A stretch of DNA of 64,000 nucleotides from Ceratodon purpureus. Taxonomy: Eukaryota; Streptophyta; Bryopsida; Pseudoditrichales; Ditrichaceae. A program made the position numbers and the translations under genes. The stretch lies in assembly GCA_014871385.1 (NCBI GenBank), contig CM026426.1, forward strand, positions 36,829,918-36,893,917. The letters run 5' to 3'. How positions within the stretch are numbered: position 1 is the first letter of the stretch; every line of letters starts with the position of its first letter. A model generated the notes under the pieces. It worked only from the letters and a program-made list of their open reading frames with translations. It had not been told where the DNA came from and did not search any database. Below are positions 32,196-43,590 of the stretch, in pieces.

Positions 32196-32516
32196 TCGAA
32201 GGACAGTAACTCCACTCGCTTCAGCAAGTAGTGGGTGCTATCAGCATTGTACATTTGTATTGTATACGAGTCAGTCACATCTGTTTTAGTTGAAATTGAA
32301 GAATGATAATCATTAGAGTGGGTGATGCCTCATCCCAAGACCTAGATAATTATATATTGGCCGACACAGGGATGATAGTGCACTTGGGGACCCCTGAACT
32401 GCTTCAACAAACCTATGAATTAGCCCTACCGTAGCCCACAACCTCTTAAGAGCAATTTAATTTAACTTAGTACTGCGAGGACGACAATGATCCAATATAT
32501 GATTGTTAGAACTGCT
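32196..32516 (+). repeat. Dispersed repeat, copy 1 (short form)
   Basis: Shares long blocks with 36042-36467, including CCACTCGCTTC, CCCAAGACCTAGATAATTA, CAGGGATGATAGTGCAC and GCGAGGACGACAATGATCC. It lacks about 105 bp present in the middle of copy 2. Similarity ends at ATATATGATTG in both copies. It has no coding capacity; an unclassified non-autonomous element. Confidence 0.65.
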
Positions 32517-33504
32517 AAGCTGTTTAAAGGAAAGTTGACAATGCGTCGAAAGTACTGCTCACTGCTCATGCTGATAAACTCAAGAATGCTGTTGGTTCGT
32601 TTCATTTGTTCCGCACAAAAATAAAAATTAAAAAAAATTAAAAATTAAAAAAAGCTGTTGGCATGTGTTTGGGCAGTAGAAGCACTATCGGAGGAGCACC
32701 TACATTCACCAATTTAAGCAATCTGTCCTATATTTATCAATTCAAGAATCCATTAACAAATATTCAAATCCTCAAGTGTTCATGATTTGAACATACATGG
32801 AAATAGTATGATAATATAACTAGTAATTCAAAAACTTTTAATTAATTATGAAATCATTAAACGAGTTTAAAAATTCACGGATGAATTATGAATTTATTAC
32901 ATAATTAACAATATGTTTGGTGTATTTATAATGTAAGTATTTATTCACATATATTTTAGAGTTTGGCATACACACGTATAAATATACTAATATGTACACA
33001 TATTTATATATGCATTCATACATGCTACCATATATTAAAATATATGAATATATGATATAAATAAATGTCATATAAATAAATGTCATATAAATATATCATA
33101 TTCTACATAGAATAGAATTTGTGTTCAAAAGCTTGTTAGTATGAAGTAGTTTAAACATGATGGTTGAATTTGATACATTATACATTATACAGCTCGAGTC
33201 ACATAGATTAATATAAAATACGCTGTGATTTTTTAAATACAGTATATACATCATACATAATGAGTGTAGAGGCATGTACCTACACGGAATATTCATTTCG
33301 CATCTAAAGGTGGATGCATTTTACTTGTATAAAGATATTTATACATTCTTATATAAGTATAATAGCTAGATCTATATGCCTATACAAAGGTATTATGTCT
33401 ATATTTTATGAATACAATATACATATAGTCATACATAAATATATATATAATTCTAAATAAACATTGATATATATACATATAAATTATAATCTTAATATAT
33501 ATAA

Positions 33505-33507
<3 letters not shown>
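32517..33507. other. Very AT-rich DNA
   Basis: Dominated by short ATATA and TAAAT motifs. No gene seen. Confidence 0.5.

Positions 33508-33580
<73 letters not shown>
33508..33580. repeat. (TA)n microsatellite
   Basis: About 36 TA repeats within already AT-rich DNA. Confidence 0.95.
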
Positions 33581-35267
33581 TTACGTATATCTTTAATATA
33601 TGTCATAATCATGGTATGAAATGGTAAAATATATGTAATATTTATGAAATTTCTATTATCACATCTATCGTAGTCTATTTAGGAAATGCTTTCGTACATA
33701 CCCGGTCATTTATTATAATTAGATACAAGATTCTTTTATTATCATGAGAATGAGTGCCATAGCCGATTCAAATTTTCCCCAACTGAGTAAGTTATTTAGA
33801 TTTATTTTATGACATATGTATCAATATTCATATTTTTACATGGAGTAGAAGGTAGTAGTTTATTGTGGATTTGCATCACGGAACAAGTCACTTGAAGGAT
33901 TATGAAGTTTTAATTGAAAATCGACGGGTGGGATTAAATTTAAATGAATTGTACGTGTTGTAGCGGTGCCTACAATTTAAGATTCTAATACATATTATTT
34001 ATTAAGAGCGTTTTGGAAAAAAACATATGTCCGCATCTATCTCTGCCATACCTATAAAAAAATTAACAATGCACTATCGTTGCGCCAAATAGGCCTTGAC
34101 CTGTCCACATTCACTGAATTGGTTTTACAGTAGCCTTGAAGGACATACAGCGATGCCCTCATAGTGTTATGAATTTGGCCGCACATGCATGTCTGTTGTG
34201 TTTTTCAAGAATTAAGCAGGGCATTTTTTCTGCTAGAGGGGCCTTGAAGGGTGAAACTTCTCATTAAAGTACATCCTCTCATATTCGTACTTCGTGCTTT
34301 GGCAATATAGAAATAGAGTAATGTATGTTGAATATAGACTCTTATACCGTGCCTTCTTTAATTTAGGGAAAATAGGGAAACAGAAATTGCCATTTTGATA
34401 ATTAAAAAAATTACTTTATACTTCATACGTGTCTTTCATTTTTTGGGGTAATGATGGAAGGAATATTCTATTTGGCAGCCAATATAATTTTAATATGCCC
34501 GGGGGCAAGCACAATAAAGTGTACCAAAAAAGTGCTTAACTATTTGACAATTTCAGCCCTTCTTATAAACACTCAAGAAAGTGGGATCTAAGTTATGTTG
34601 ATTCAAAATTTAGTTATGGATTTCAAAAATAGACTTGATTCTCTTGAACTTCCCAAATGTGCGAGACAAGACATCGAGGTTTAGAAGTGGAACGGATACC
34701 GCGAAGTCGGTTCAAGTGAATGGGATTATTTGCGAAAGTGAAGAGAAATGTTTATGGATTCCTCGAAAGTCACATTTAATTTCGCTGTCCACTCCGTTCT
34801 TAAGGTACCATTCTAGAAATGCGGGGGTTCCAACAGTTTGGACCCATAAAGTGTACCAAAAGTACCGTCGTGACGTTTTCTGGACACTGTTTTGGGCGAA
34901 ACTTTTGGAGCTCTTCCCTTCAAATATTGTGGTGTTCAAATGCTCAAAAAATAATTTTCTGATGTTTGCAAATGGTCGGGAAAAAAAAAAGTGAAAAAAG
35001 AACATCTTCATTTTCATGATTTAGAACTAGCGGTCAAATTAAGTTTCAATTGAAGATGTTTTTCTTATGGAGATGCCTGTAAGATACCTTGTGACACCTT
35101 AAAAAGTGACTAAAATGCTCAAAAACTACACCAAAATGCTCAAAATCAGCTTTGAGCCTTAAAAAACAGCACACTTCATATTCACTTGTTGGTGGTCACA
35201 TGTTGCACTTTGTGGTACACTTTATTGTGCTCTCCCCCGCCCCTTTTTTTCTTCCTAAATACTTCAG
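33581..35267. other. AT-rich intergenic DNA
   Basis: No supported gene. A GC-richer patch at 34635-35020 gives overlapping ORFs on both strands without recognisable motifs. Confidence 0.45.
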
Positions 35268-36005
35268 GGAGTATAATGTCATGATTGACAGTGTATATTC
35301 TTATTATATTATACACCTATGTCACTGTTTGAAAGAATATTATCTTTGTAGGAATATTCTATTTGATAGCCAATCATGATTATCACTTGTGCCTTGTTGT
35401 TTTATTTTTATTTATTTATTTACATATATTTTATTTTTTTTTAATTTTTTTCTTCTAAATACTTTGGAGAGTAAGATGTCATCATTGACACTATATTTCC
35501 TTCTTGTATCATCCCCCTATAGTACTAAATAACGAAGTATTTTATTTCTTCAGCAATCTCATTATTACATGTGTTTTTTTATTTTTTTTCTTTTCTGTTT
35601 ATCTCTCTGGGGAGTATGATGTCATCGTTGACACTATATATTCTTCATGTATTAACCATGTACATTACTATTTTTAGAAATATTCTATTTGATAGCCAAT
35701 CTAATTATCACATGTGTCTTGTTTTTTTGAATTTCATTTCTATTCTTTTTAATTTTTAATTTTTTAAACCACCTAAATTCTTTTGGGGGTGTGATGTCAT
35801 CAGTAACAATATACTTTCTTTTTGTATAATCCATCTATATTACTGAATTACGAAGTATTTTATTTCTTAACCAATCTAATTATCACTAGTGCCTTTTTTG
35901 AAGTACTTGAAAATTTGATGTCAACCTCGACATAATTTAAGATTTTTGTATTACCATCTTATATTTCTAAATGAAACAATATTTTATTTCTTCGTCAATC
36001 AAATT
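35268..36005 (+). repeat. Five diverged tandem units of about 130-190 bp
   Basis: Each unit begins with GAGTATGATGTCATCRTTGACA-like sequence, followed by TATA..TTCTT, CTATATTACT and ATTTYATTTCTTNRCCAATCTAATTATCACATGTG. Units start near 35270, 35469, 35615, 35788 and 35917. Divergence between them is high, so the array is old. Confidence 0.6.
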
Positions 36006-36041
36006 ATTACATATACACCCAGTTTTCGTACCATGTAGTGG

Positions 36042-36467
36042 AAGGACAGTAGCTCCACTCGCTTCACCAAGTGCTGGGTGCTATAAGCATTGTATATCAA
36101 TTGACATAAGCAAATCCCACGAGTCTGTCACATTCGGTTTAGCTGAAACTAGAGAAATGATAATCATCAGAGCGGGTGATGTCGTATCCCAAGACCTAGA
36201 TAATTAAATATTAGCCGGCACAGGGATGATAGTGCACTCGGGGACACCTGAGGTGCTTAAGCAAACCTATGGAGGCGTCGTTTACGTCTGCAGGGCGAGA
36301 CGTACTCACTACCCAATGCCCATATTCAGAATGAGGAATCCTTCAGGGGACTACATATTGGGGGTGTACTTGAATTAGCCCCAGCATAGCCCACAACCTC
36401 TGAAGAACAATTTAATTTAACTTAGTACTGCGAGGACGACAATGATCCAATATATGATTGAACACCA
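36042..36467 (+). repeat. Dispersed repeat, copy 2 (long form)
   Basis: Second copy of the repeat at 32196-32516 with an extra block (about 36271-36376) that includes GCGAGACGTACTCACTACCC. Similarity stops at about 36467, just before a stretch of GGGACTT/AAGTCCC hairpins. That may mark the junction with the next element. Confidence 0.65.
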
Positions 36468-37122
36468 TATTCATTAAAATGGGACTTCTGTAAGTCCCAA
36501 ATTAATATAGTGCTTAAAATAGACCTAAAATTGTATCAACTATAATGGGACTTTCATTATATTGGGACTCAAAATTGATACAATGTTCTTTTAATCAACC
36601 ATTTCTTTCACATTCCAACATAGAATAGGAGCGTCCCTATCATTGAAATATAAATAATTGTTGCTTATTGTTTCAACATAGGACATTTTAAGCAATTCAA
36701 GCATGTCAAAATATCATACATGTCACTTTAAAGGGTGAGAAGTTTGAGGTTTAGCTCAGAGTCAACTAATTCCTCACAAATTTGTATTACTAAGATAATT
36801 CCAACAAATGTTAAAATGATTCGGAAGTTGACTCTATAACAATAAAATTAGAGAGTATAGACTCTTCCAAACAACACCACATTTTTGAACAGCGTGTGAG
36901 CAGTATAGTGCCTGGAATTTATAATTAATATTAAACTTCACAACCTTGAAGCTTAAAAAATGGTATACAAATTAGACAGTTTCTGCCCTCATATCATAGC
37001 AGTTTGTCTAAGAAACATAGTGCACATAATATAATCCAACAATGTTTCCAACATACAAACACTAACGACCTATCCTACCAATATGACAAACTTCCTTATA
37101 CAAAGAAGTTGTTCTACTATTC
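36468..37122. other. AT-rich stretch with GGGACTT hairpins; possible left end of a large element
   Basis: Near its start, TGGGACTT and AAGTCCCA flank a 4-base loop. Further on, TTGTATCAA-like and TTGATACAA-like segments are arranged as an imperfect inverted repeat around two ATGGGACT/TTGGGACT motifs. No gene. Confidence 0.35.
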
Positions 37123-37304
37123 AGCTCATATCAAGCTGATTTAAAGATACGTGAGGTTCATGGCTCCGTAGTAGTTACTTCACATCAAGGTAAATGAAGT
37201 ATACTTTAACTTCCTAGCACCGTAGTATTTAGCTCACATCAAGCTAAATGAATTATACTTTAACTTCATAGCACCGTAGTATTTAGCTCACATCAAGCTA
37301 AACG
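37121..37304 (+). repeat. Palindrome-bearing tandem repeat next to the 3' end of the transposase-like gene
   Basis: Three to four units of about 50-60 bp carry TTTAGCTCACATCAAGCTAAA-like palindromes (37121-37140, about 37170-37192, 37228-37248, 37281-37302), with ACTTCCTAGCACCGTAGTA between them. The array ends less than 20 bases from the stop codon at 37322. It is a variant of the palindrome found around both large genes. Confidence 0.7.
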
Positions 37305-37321
37305 AAGCATACTTTAATTTC

Positions 37322-40141
37322 CTAGAACCTCACCAAACTATTGGAGATAACATTTCTCTGAAGTACTGGACTGCGCACTTTTGGATTTTGAGTCCCAGGT
37401 TTAATTTTTGATTTCCAACTAGTCATAAGTGAATCGGTATCAATCCACTCAGGCGTGTGATCCTCATTTGCTTCCCATTGGAAGGATCTTCCAGAATTCC
37501 ACCCGACATTACACTCTAGGACATCTTCTTTGGTAGACACTGGTTTCCAGTACTGGACTTTAATACCATTGGGATGATTAATTGAGTCTTCAAAAGGATT
37601 CGACATTGCTCTAGCTACCCAGAAGGGTCGTGAATCATCATCAGCCGGGCGTACAATAAGAAAATATCCCTCAAAAACATCACGAGCCACCCGAAATGAT
37701 GCATTCGGTCTATCACGGTGTTGCCCGATGAAGGGCTCATCTACAGCAAAAGCTTCACGGACGGTGCCGTCATCAAGGTACTCATCTTCAGCTGATGGAG
37801 CAAACCGAGATAGTGGCAAGAATCCATCCCTCAAAGTAGAAGGCGATATAATATCTTCTTCGAGAGCTTGATGCACCCCCTTCCAGTACTGTGAAATCCC
37901 TTCATTCCTTCTCCGGAACTCGCCAGACAAGTCTTCATTGGCCATGGTATTCCAATGATTGGTAAATCCCCCAATTCCCCTAATGATCTCGTCTTTGTTC
38001 TTCATGCACTGCGCTGGTAATGCATTTGGACTCCCTAATGGCAAGCTTGGTCTCCCGTCACCAAGCTCACTCCACAACTTAATGCCACCATTCTCTTTTG
38101 GAAGCCAGTCACTATCGGTGCAAACAATCTTATATTGCATCATCGGCCATCCATTCGCATGTTTATAGAATTTGAACTGTTGGGCATTAGTATGTCCCTC
38201 CAAAGCCTCGTCGCCTGAAGCAATATGACCATCAATAAATCCTTTGAAATCTGGCACTTCTTCGATGAAGTGTGGGATCACAGGCTCCGTTTCAGCATCC
38301 ATAAACAATTTCATGAGCAAAGGAATTGTAGGGTAGTCATTTTTCCGAAGCTTCATACTCCAACGCCCAAACAGAGCATCAATATCATCATGTGTATGTC
38401 CAACAAGCATGAAGTTGACATAAACCTCTCGAAATATACCTCGAGCCACAAGAAGTGAAAAAAAACACAACATATATCTATTCTTATTATCAGAGCAGGC
38501 ATTGTCTAGCTGGACATTTAGAATTGGAGGAAGAGGCTTCGCTGGAACAGGTGTTCTTGGTATTGGAGGAAGGGATGACCTACAAATGTCGGCTCCATTC
38601 AAAACCGCCTCAAAGAGAGGTGCAATGCGATCACCAGAAAACAACTCTCCTAAACATGCCATTGGTGTAGACTCAAGGTCACGTAACAGCTTAGCAAGAC
38701 TCCCTACTGTGTGATTCGAGTCACTAGGATAAATATCCAAACCATAGTGTGCATATCGTATATCACCATGTCCATGAGCGATCATCCCAGTCACTTGCAA
38801 CGGTAACTTGAAATACGAATCAGTAGCCTTGTTCTTGTGAGAGTACGCAGGGGACGCAGTTTTGGAGTGATCCATTTTATCATGAATCACAGTGACAACA
38901 TTGTCAGGCTCTGTTATAGAGTTATATTGATTCGCATAGTACAACTCCCTGTGCGCTTGCTGCGCAGCGAGGTGTTCTTGGAGTTTCATTCCCCATAAAT
39001 CCGCTGCCCTTGAACCTTTTGTACTGGCCAATTTCAACGACTTTAGTTTATCACATGTACCACAGCGTGCAAAATTATCTCCAGGTCTCTTCACTGAAAA
39101 CTCTGGGAAGGATCGCCTCCTGATATTGCTGATCCCGGAGAGGGAAACCTTCCGCAGCCCCAGTTGACCATTCACTATATTCACCTGGGGCAAAGAGTCT
39201 TTCCATTTCCATGAAGGTGGCAGCGCCATTGACACTACTTTCTCTCCATTCTCCAACGTCCTTGATCTATGGGGCATCTGATCTGCAACGCTCTCTAGCA
39301 AACAACCCAAGGTTGCTTTTGCCTGAACGGTGTATGTACGAGGCTTTTTAGTCCCCAGATTTCCATGATGGTCTGCCCTTACACCTTCATCAGCAAGGCT
39401 TTGGTGCCGGAAAAAGCTAGTGCGCGATACTCCAAGTATCTTGTACCAAGCAATATGACATACATCAATACCTTCAAGTGTAACAACACGATTCCCAGCG
39501 ACGTCAGTGTGCATTTGCCTATGAACATCAAGTTGAGTGTGCTTCTTGAAGTACACTGTCCCATCTCTCCAGAACTGATTTCGTAGGGCCTCAATCTTAA
39601 GTCTTGGATAGAACTGAACACAATTCAACCGACAACATCTTTCGCTGGATACAGAAGCAATAGCCTCATGAGATAACTTCTCCTCTGCCTTTGGTGTGTT
39701 ATTCGGAACTCTCTGGACTCTAGAACTCTCATAAGGTCTGACTCCTACACGCTTTCTTCCCCGCAACGAAGAAACGGCAGCATTGTAAATGGCCACTTGA
39801 TCATGGTCGTAGAGAGATGCACCATTCACGAATACATTCCAGATATGCCAAGCACGTAGTGAAAACATCCATTCCGATGGCACATCATCTTCACACAAGG
39901 ACTCTGCAATCTGAACAGCGACTTGATCATCTCCAAGCGGAGCTCCATCACTTCCGATTACAAGGTCTGAGTCGATGCTGTGGCAAATCCCTTTGGCAAC
40001 AATAGAGCCATACACGTTCACTAGCGTGACTAATTTCGTGATCCATGAAGACCGAGGCAAGCCTTCGCAAGTAACGACATCGTCTGGCAAAGTTGGCAAC
40101 TGTGGTGCTAGAAACTCGTCAGCGACGGAGAATGCCTCCAT
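37322..40141 (-). CDS. DDE/RNase H-fold transposase-like protein, 939 aa
   Basis: A single uninterrupted exon from ATG at 40141. The central region has the motif set of a large eukaryotic family that I recall as DUF7869-type: a Cys pair (FARCGTCDKLKSLK), then VIHDKMDHSK (Asp at about 419), a strand NVQLDNACSDNKNRY (Asp about 545) and LVGHTHDDIDALFG (about 583). This spacing of acidic residues on predicted strands suggests an RNase H-like nuclease fold. An N-terminal region with RCCRLNCVQFYPRLKIEALR could bind DNA. The C-terminal 150 residues (FWVARAMSNPF, VQYWKPV) resemble a BAH/Tudor-like reader. The acidic residues and frame are intact, so it may be active. It is flanked on both sides by the repeated palindrome. 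Gene-family recognition is from memory; transposase activity is inferred. Confidence 0.75.
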   Translation of the reverse strand: MEAFSVADEFLAPQLPTLPDDVVTCEGLPRSSWITKLVTLVNVYGSIVAKGICHSIDSDLVIGSDGAPLGDDQVAVQIAESLCEDDVPSEWMFSLRAWHIWNVFVNGASLYDHDQVAIYNAAVSSLRGRKRVGVRPYESSRVQRVPNNTPKAEEKLSHEAIASVSSERCCRLNCVQFYPRLKIEALRNQFWRDGTVYFKKHTQLDVHRQMHTDVAGNRVVTLEGIDVCHIAWYKILGVSRTSFFRHQSLADEGVRADHHGNLGTKKPRTYTVQAKATLGCLLESVADQMPHRSRTLENGEKVVSMALPPSWKWKDSLPQVNIVNGQLGLRKVSLSGISNIRRRSFPEFSVKRPGDNFARCGTCDKLKSLKLASTKGSRAADLWGMKLQEHLAAQQAHRELYYANQYNSITEPDNVVTVIHDKMDHSKTASPAYSHKNKATDSYFKLPLQVTGMIAHGHGDIRYAHYGLDIYPSDSNHTVGSLAKLLRDLESTPMACLGELFSGDRIAPLFEAVLNGADICRSSLPPIPRTPVPAKPLPPILNVQLDNACSDNKNRYMLCFFSLLVARGIFREVYVNFMLVGHTHDDIDALFGRWSMKLRKNDYPTIPLLMKLFMDAETEPVIPHFIEEVPDFKGFIDGHIASGDEALEGHTNAQQFKFYKHANGWPMMQYKIVCTDSDWLPKENGGIKLWSELGDGRPSLPLGSPNALPAQCMKNKDEIIRGIGGFTNHWNTMANEDLSGEFRRRNEGISQYWKGVHQALEEDIISPSTLRDGFLPLSRFAPSAEDEYLDDGTVREAFAVDEPFIGQHRDRPNASFRVARDVFEGYFLIVRPADDDSRPFWVARAMSNPFEDSINHPNGIKVQYWKPVSTKEDVLECNVGWNSGRSFQWEANEDHTPEWIDTDSLMTSWKSKIKPGTQNPKVRSPVLQRNVISNSLVRF

Positions 40142-41217
40142 TTTAAAATGCTAATATCAGGTATACTCTTCGAAACCTGGACAAGAGAAAATAACGCAAA
40201 CGGTTAGAGATAGAGACGAAGTTGCAGCACTTTACAAACTTAATATATACTCCCAGCTTCTATAAAACAGAATACATAGAATAGAAGAGTCTATTCAAGT
40301 TCCATGCATGCAGTTACTGAATACCAAGGTAGCTTATGCAAACATACAATAGCAGTCAGGTACATTTCAACATAACTAATTTAGCTCACTGTGAGCCAAA
40401 GTGCTCTATCTGACAAAGCGGTTCAAACAAGTCTACGATATTACTCGAGTTCTCGTGTATGTAGCTTATTCACCCAATTACTAAAAACTTTAATAAACAT
40501 TATTTTCTACGATATGTTGTATTTCCAATATACCATCAATTTGATTCACACATTTCATTTTGCACGGTATCGCTATTCTGATTTTATAGCATTATTATAA
40601 ATCAATACTCCAGTGATAAATCGCACCTATATCACAGCAACAAACAATGTCTTCGGCAACTGTTACGAGTTTAAAATCACCTATGCGGAAGAATTCAAAA
40701 CATAGAATGATGTGGCCTTCGTGAACATATTTCTCTTGAGATACATGTAATGAGTTAGAATTGACCAGAAATGTTCAGAGCGCAGTAATAGTGAATTGAA
40801 AGTTACCTGCGATATTCGATCGTTAATTTGGATTACAACGAGCTAGTGCGCGATATAGCCCACTATGAACTACTAGTAATTTAGCTCACTATGAGCTAAA
40901 TTCTTTTAAAATCAGTACGAAAAGATGGCGTTTAACTTCACGAATTAACACGTTCGGTTTTATATTCACGAAGTAAATATTCGGGCATGAATTCCTCACT
41001 TCCACTTAGACTATACTGGGTTCATGTTCGTTACAATATTTTGAGGATCTTATCTTCATTGATTATAAATTATAAATGACTACGTACAAACATTGAACCG
41101 TACTGTATCTAAGGGTTAGTTGTTTGAGTCATACTATAAACATAGCGTATAGTAAAACAATTCGTATCTCGGGAACAAGTATCTCAGTTATATCCTAAAC
41201 TTTCAATCAATTGCAAA
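40142..41217. other. 5' flank of the transposase-like gene with single palindromes
   Basis: No gene. Copies of the palindrome lie at 40380-40400 (TTTAGCTCACTG, then TGAGCCAAA) and 40880-40900 (one mismatch), and a degenerate copy lies near 40855. Probably leader, intron or promoter DNA of the minus-strand gene. Confidence 0.5.
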
Positions 41218-41583
41218 TTAGCTCTGTGTGAGGTAAGTCAAAGTCTGCTCAAAATGAGCTAAATCAAATCTTGATCTCCGTGAAGTAAGTGGAGTTTTGC
41301 TCACAGTGAGCCAAGTCCGTTTTAGCTCACAGTGAGCTGAGTCCGTTTTAGCTCACAGTGAGCTGAGTCCGTTTTAGCTCACAGTGAGCTGAGTCCGTTT
41401 TAGCTCACAGTGAGCTAAGTCCGTTTTAGCTCACAGTGAGCTAAGTCCGTTTTAGCACAGATTGAGCTAAGTCACAGTTAACTCATAGTGAGCTAAGTCT
41501 AATTTAGCTCATAGTGAGCTAAGTCCAATTTAGCTCACAGTGAGCTAAGTACAATTTAGCTCATAATGAACGAACTCCACTTC
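41218..41583 (+). repeat. Tandem array of the palindrome, 26-bp period
   Basis: About 12 units. The best-preserved ones consist of AGTCCG plus TTTTAGCTCACAGTGAGCT, exactly 26 bases apart (for example 41341, 41367, 41393). Outer units are degenerate (TTTAGCACAGATTGAGCTAA, TTAACTCATAGTGAGCTAA). Arms TTTAGCTCAC and GTGAGCTAAA around one base make a 21-bp dyad. The array sits 1.1-1.4 kb upstream of the transposase-like gene start. Confidence 0.9.
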
Positions 41584-43428
41584 AGCACAGACTGACCCAA
41601 CTCGTATTCAGCCTACCCTTCTCTAACACCAACTTCGCATACATAGTTATATCGCACAATATCTTCAACAAACTTTGATCGCAATAAGGAGGACGTAAAC
41701 ATTACAAATACAACAAGAAAAAATCAACATTCAAATATATATCTCAGTTAAAAATGTACTCATTTTCCCGGATAATTACGGACATAATCAAAGAATTCGT
41801 AAATTAATTCTGAGAACTCTCGGGTACACTCAACAATTCTGACATGATTCGATTCTGATATATAATCGATATCATGAATTACCACCTACGGTCTAAGTTT
41901 ACATACAAATCAGTAACCAAATAAGGTAAAACAGAATCAACTACAATGATTATGAGTGCTACTTCTTTCAATAAGACAATCACCCAGGAAATTGAAAATG
42001 CTGCTAGTACATCTGTATGCATAGGCAATCACCTGTTAAGAGTCCTTGGATGCTCCCAGAGAAACGTTGGTCACTAAATATCTCCCAAGAACTTCACAAC
42101 TATGGACTACGGTCTCATTCTATCAGTACGTGTAAGTAGAGTTCACACACACGAAGGGGCAGTGAAATCTGCAATCGCAGACTCAAGAAGAGAAACCCTA
42201 CAGAGCAATACACGAAGACAACCCCAGCAGACTAAGACAGACTCCACATACCGATACTATACAACTAAAGTGTTGTGAAAGAAAGGCGAGAGAATGAGAA
42301 GCGAGGACGTGATAACCCTGGACCCCAAGCATTCTCGAACGGCTCTTTGAATTTAGCGGGAACATTCGACATCCCCATTTAGGCGGGAAGGATGTATTCT
42401 TTTATTGTCCTTTCACCGTTGGTCCATTCTGAGGATGCAGCACAATCTCAGCTTGTCCTTTCCCAGCGCTTTGCGCTCCATTTTAGGCGGCGGTACCTTT
42501 GCACCACTTTATTCCACAGTATGGAGTAGCCGGGACGTCGACATGAATGCTTTCAACGAATATGGCTAATTACAGAAGGAGGCATTGTATAGGGGCGAGA
42601 GACTTTCGTTGTGTTCTATTCAGTTAGGTAGATTCGGCCTAATTTTGCATCCATGACCTCCTCACCTTCTTGGTTTATGCTCTCCAACATCGGGAACTAC
42701 AGAGGTCAACATACACTTTGACAAACAAGTGACTTCTGACCTGTCAAGATAGGAAATTCGATACGGGGAATAGATGGACCTGGTGTCTGTTGGCGGGAAA
42801 TAATAAAATTACTCTTAGAGATGCTCCTGTGGATTTCTTTTGGTTGTGGTGAAAAACATAGAATTTCAAGAATCACATACACAAACCATAGATGTCAAAA
42901 CGATTTACTTGTACTAAAAAGAACTATCATGTTGCAAACATTGGTATATAATCACATAATACCGTGAGTAATGAAAGGGAATATAAATCGAATATAATAT
43001 TTAAAAGGAATGAACCACGTTTCAAATCAAAGTAATTTCCTTCTCATAAAGAAGAACTTGAATTTTATAATTAAGTTCTTAGGAAGTTAATTATCCATCT
43101 TGGATTACTCCGTGACTTTTATGACAAGTACATATAACAAAGTTAAACCGTTCCATTTTAAGGAAGCTCAAACGTTTATGAACATGACCTCAACTCATTG
43201 TTCTAATGGGAAATAGATATGATATACCCATGGTTAAAGTGTTAATTAATATAGTATGTGATACGTAAATAATCAATTAAAACAATTCATGTGACAAACC
43301 ACATGAATATGAAACGACTGAGCCAAAAAACCAGCCATTTTGATACACATTTATCTCATTTAAATCTAGAGAACAGAATGGTCAAATTGATATGTATTAC
43401 AGTTGTATTAATGAAATGCGTGACGCAC
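41584..43428. other. Intergenic DNA upstream of the transposase-like gene
   Basis: No supported ORF. Part of it (about 42130-42680) is GC-richer and could be the promoter and first exon region of the minus-strand gene. I could not identify a specific promoter. Confidence 0.4.
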
Positions 43429-43590
43429 CTAAACCCTGATCCCTATCCTTATACCCTAAACCCTAGTTACCCTAAACCCTATACCCTATACTCTAAACCC
43501 TAAACCCTAGTTACCCTAAACCCTATACCCTATACTCTAAAACCCTAAACCCTAGTTACCCTAAACCCTATACCCTATACTCTAAACCTT
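43429..43590. repeat. Interstitial telomere-like (CCCTAAA) repeats
   Basis: Runs of ACCCTAAACCCTA and variants (ACCCTATACCCTATACTCTAA, ACCCTAGTTACCC) make three copies of a higher-order unit of about 55 bp. The base motif is the plant telomere heptamer read as CCCTAAA. Degeneracy and internal position show it is not a functional telomere. Confidence 0.85.

Noticed and set aside
34635..35017. Overlapping plus- and minus-strand ORFs of about 100 codons
   Set aside because: No motif or splice support; each is an open frame by chance in a slightly GC-richer patch.
41218..41583. Regular 26-bp repeats resembling a CRISPR array
   Set aside because: Units are contiguous without variable spacers, the context is eukaryotic and no cas-like gene exists. 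It is a tandem array of a palindrome.
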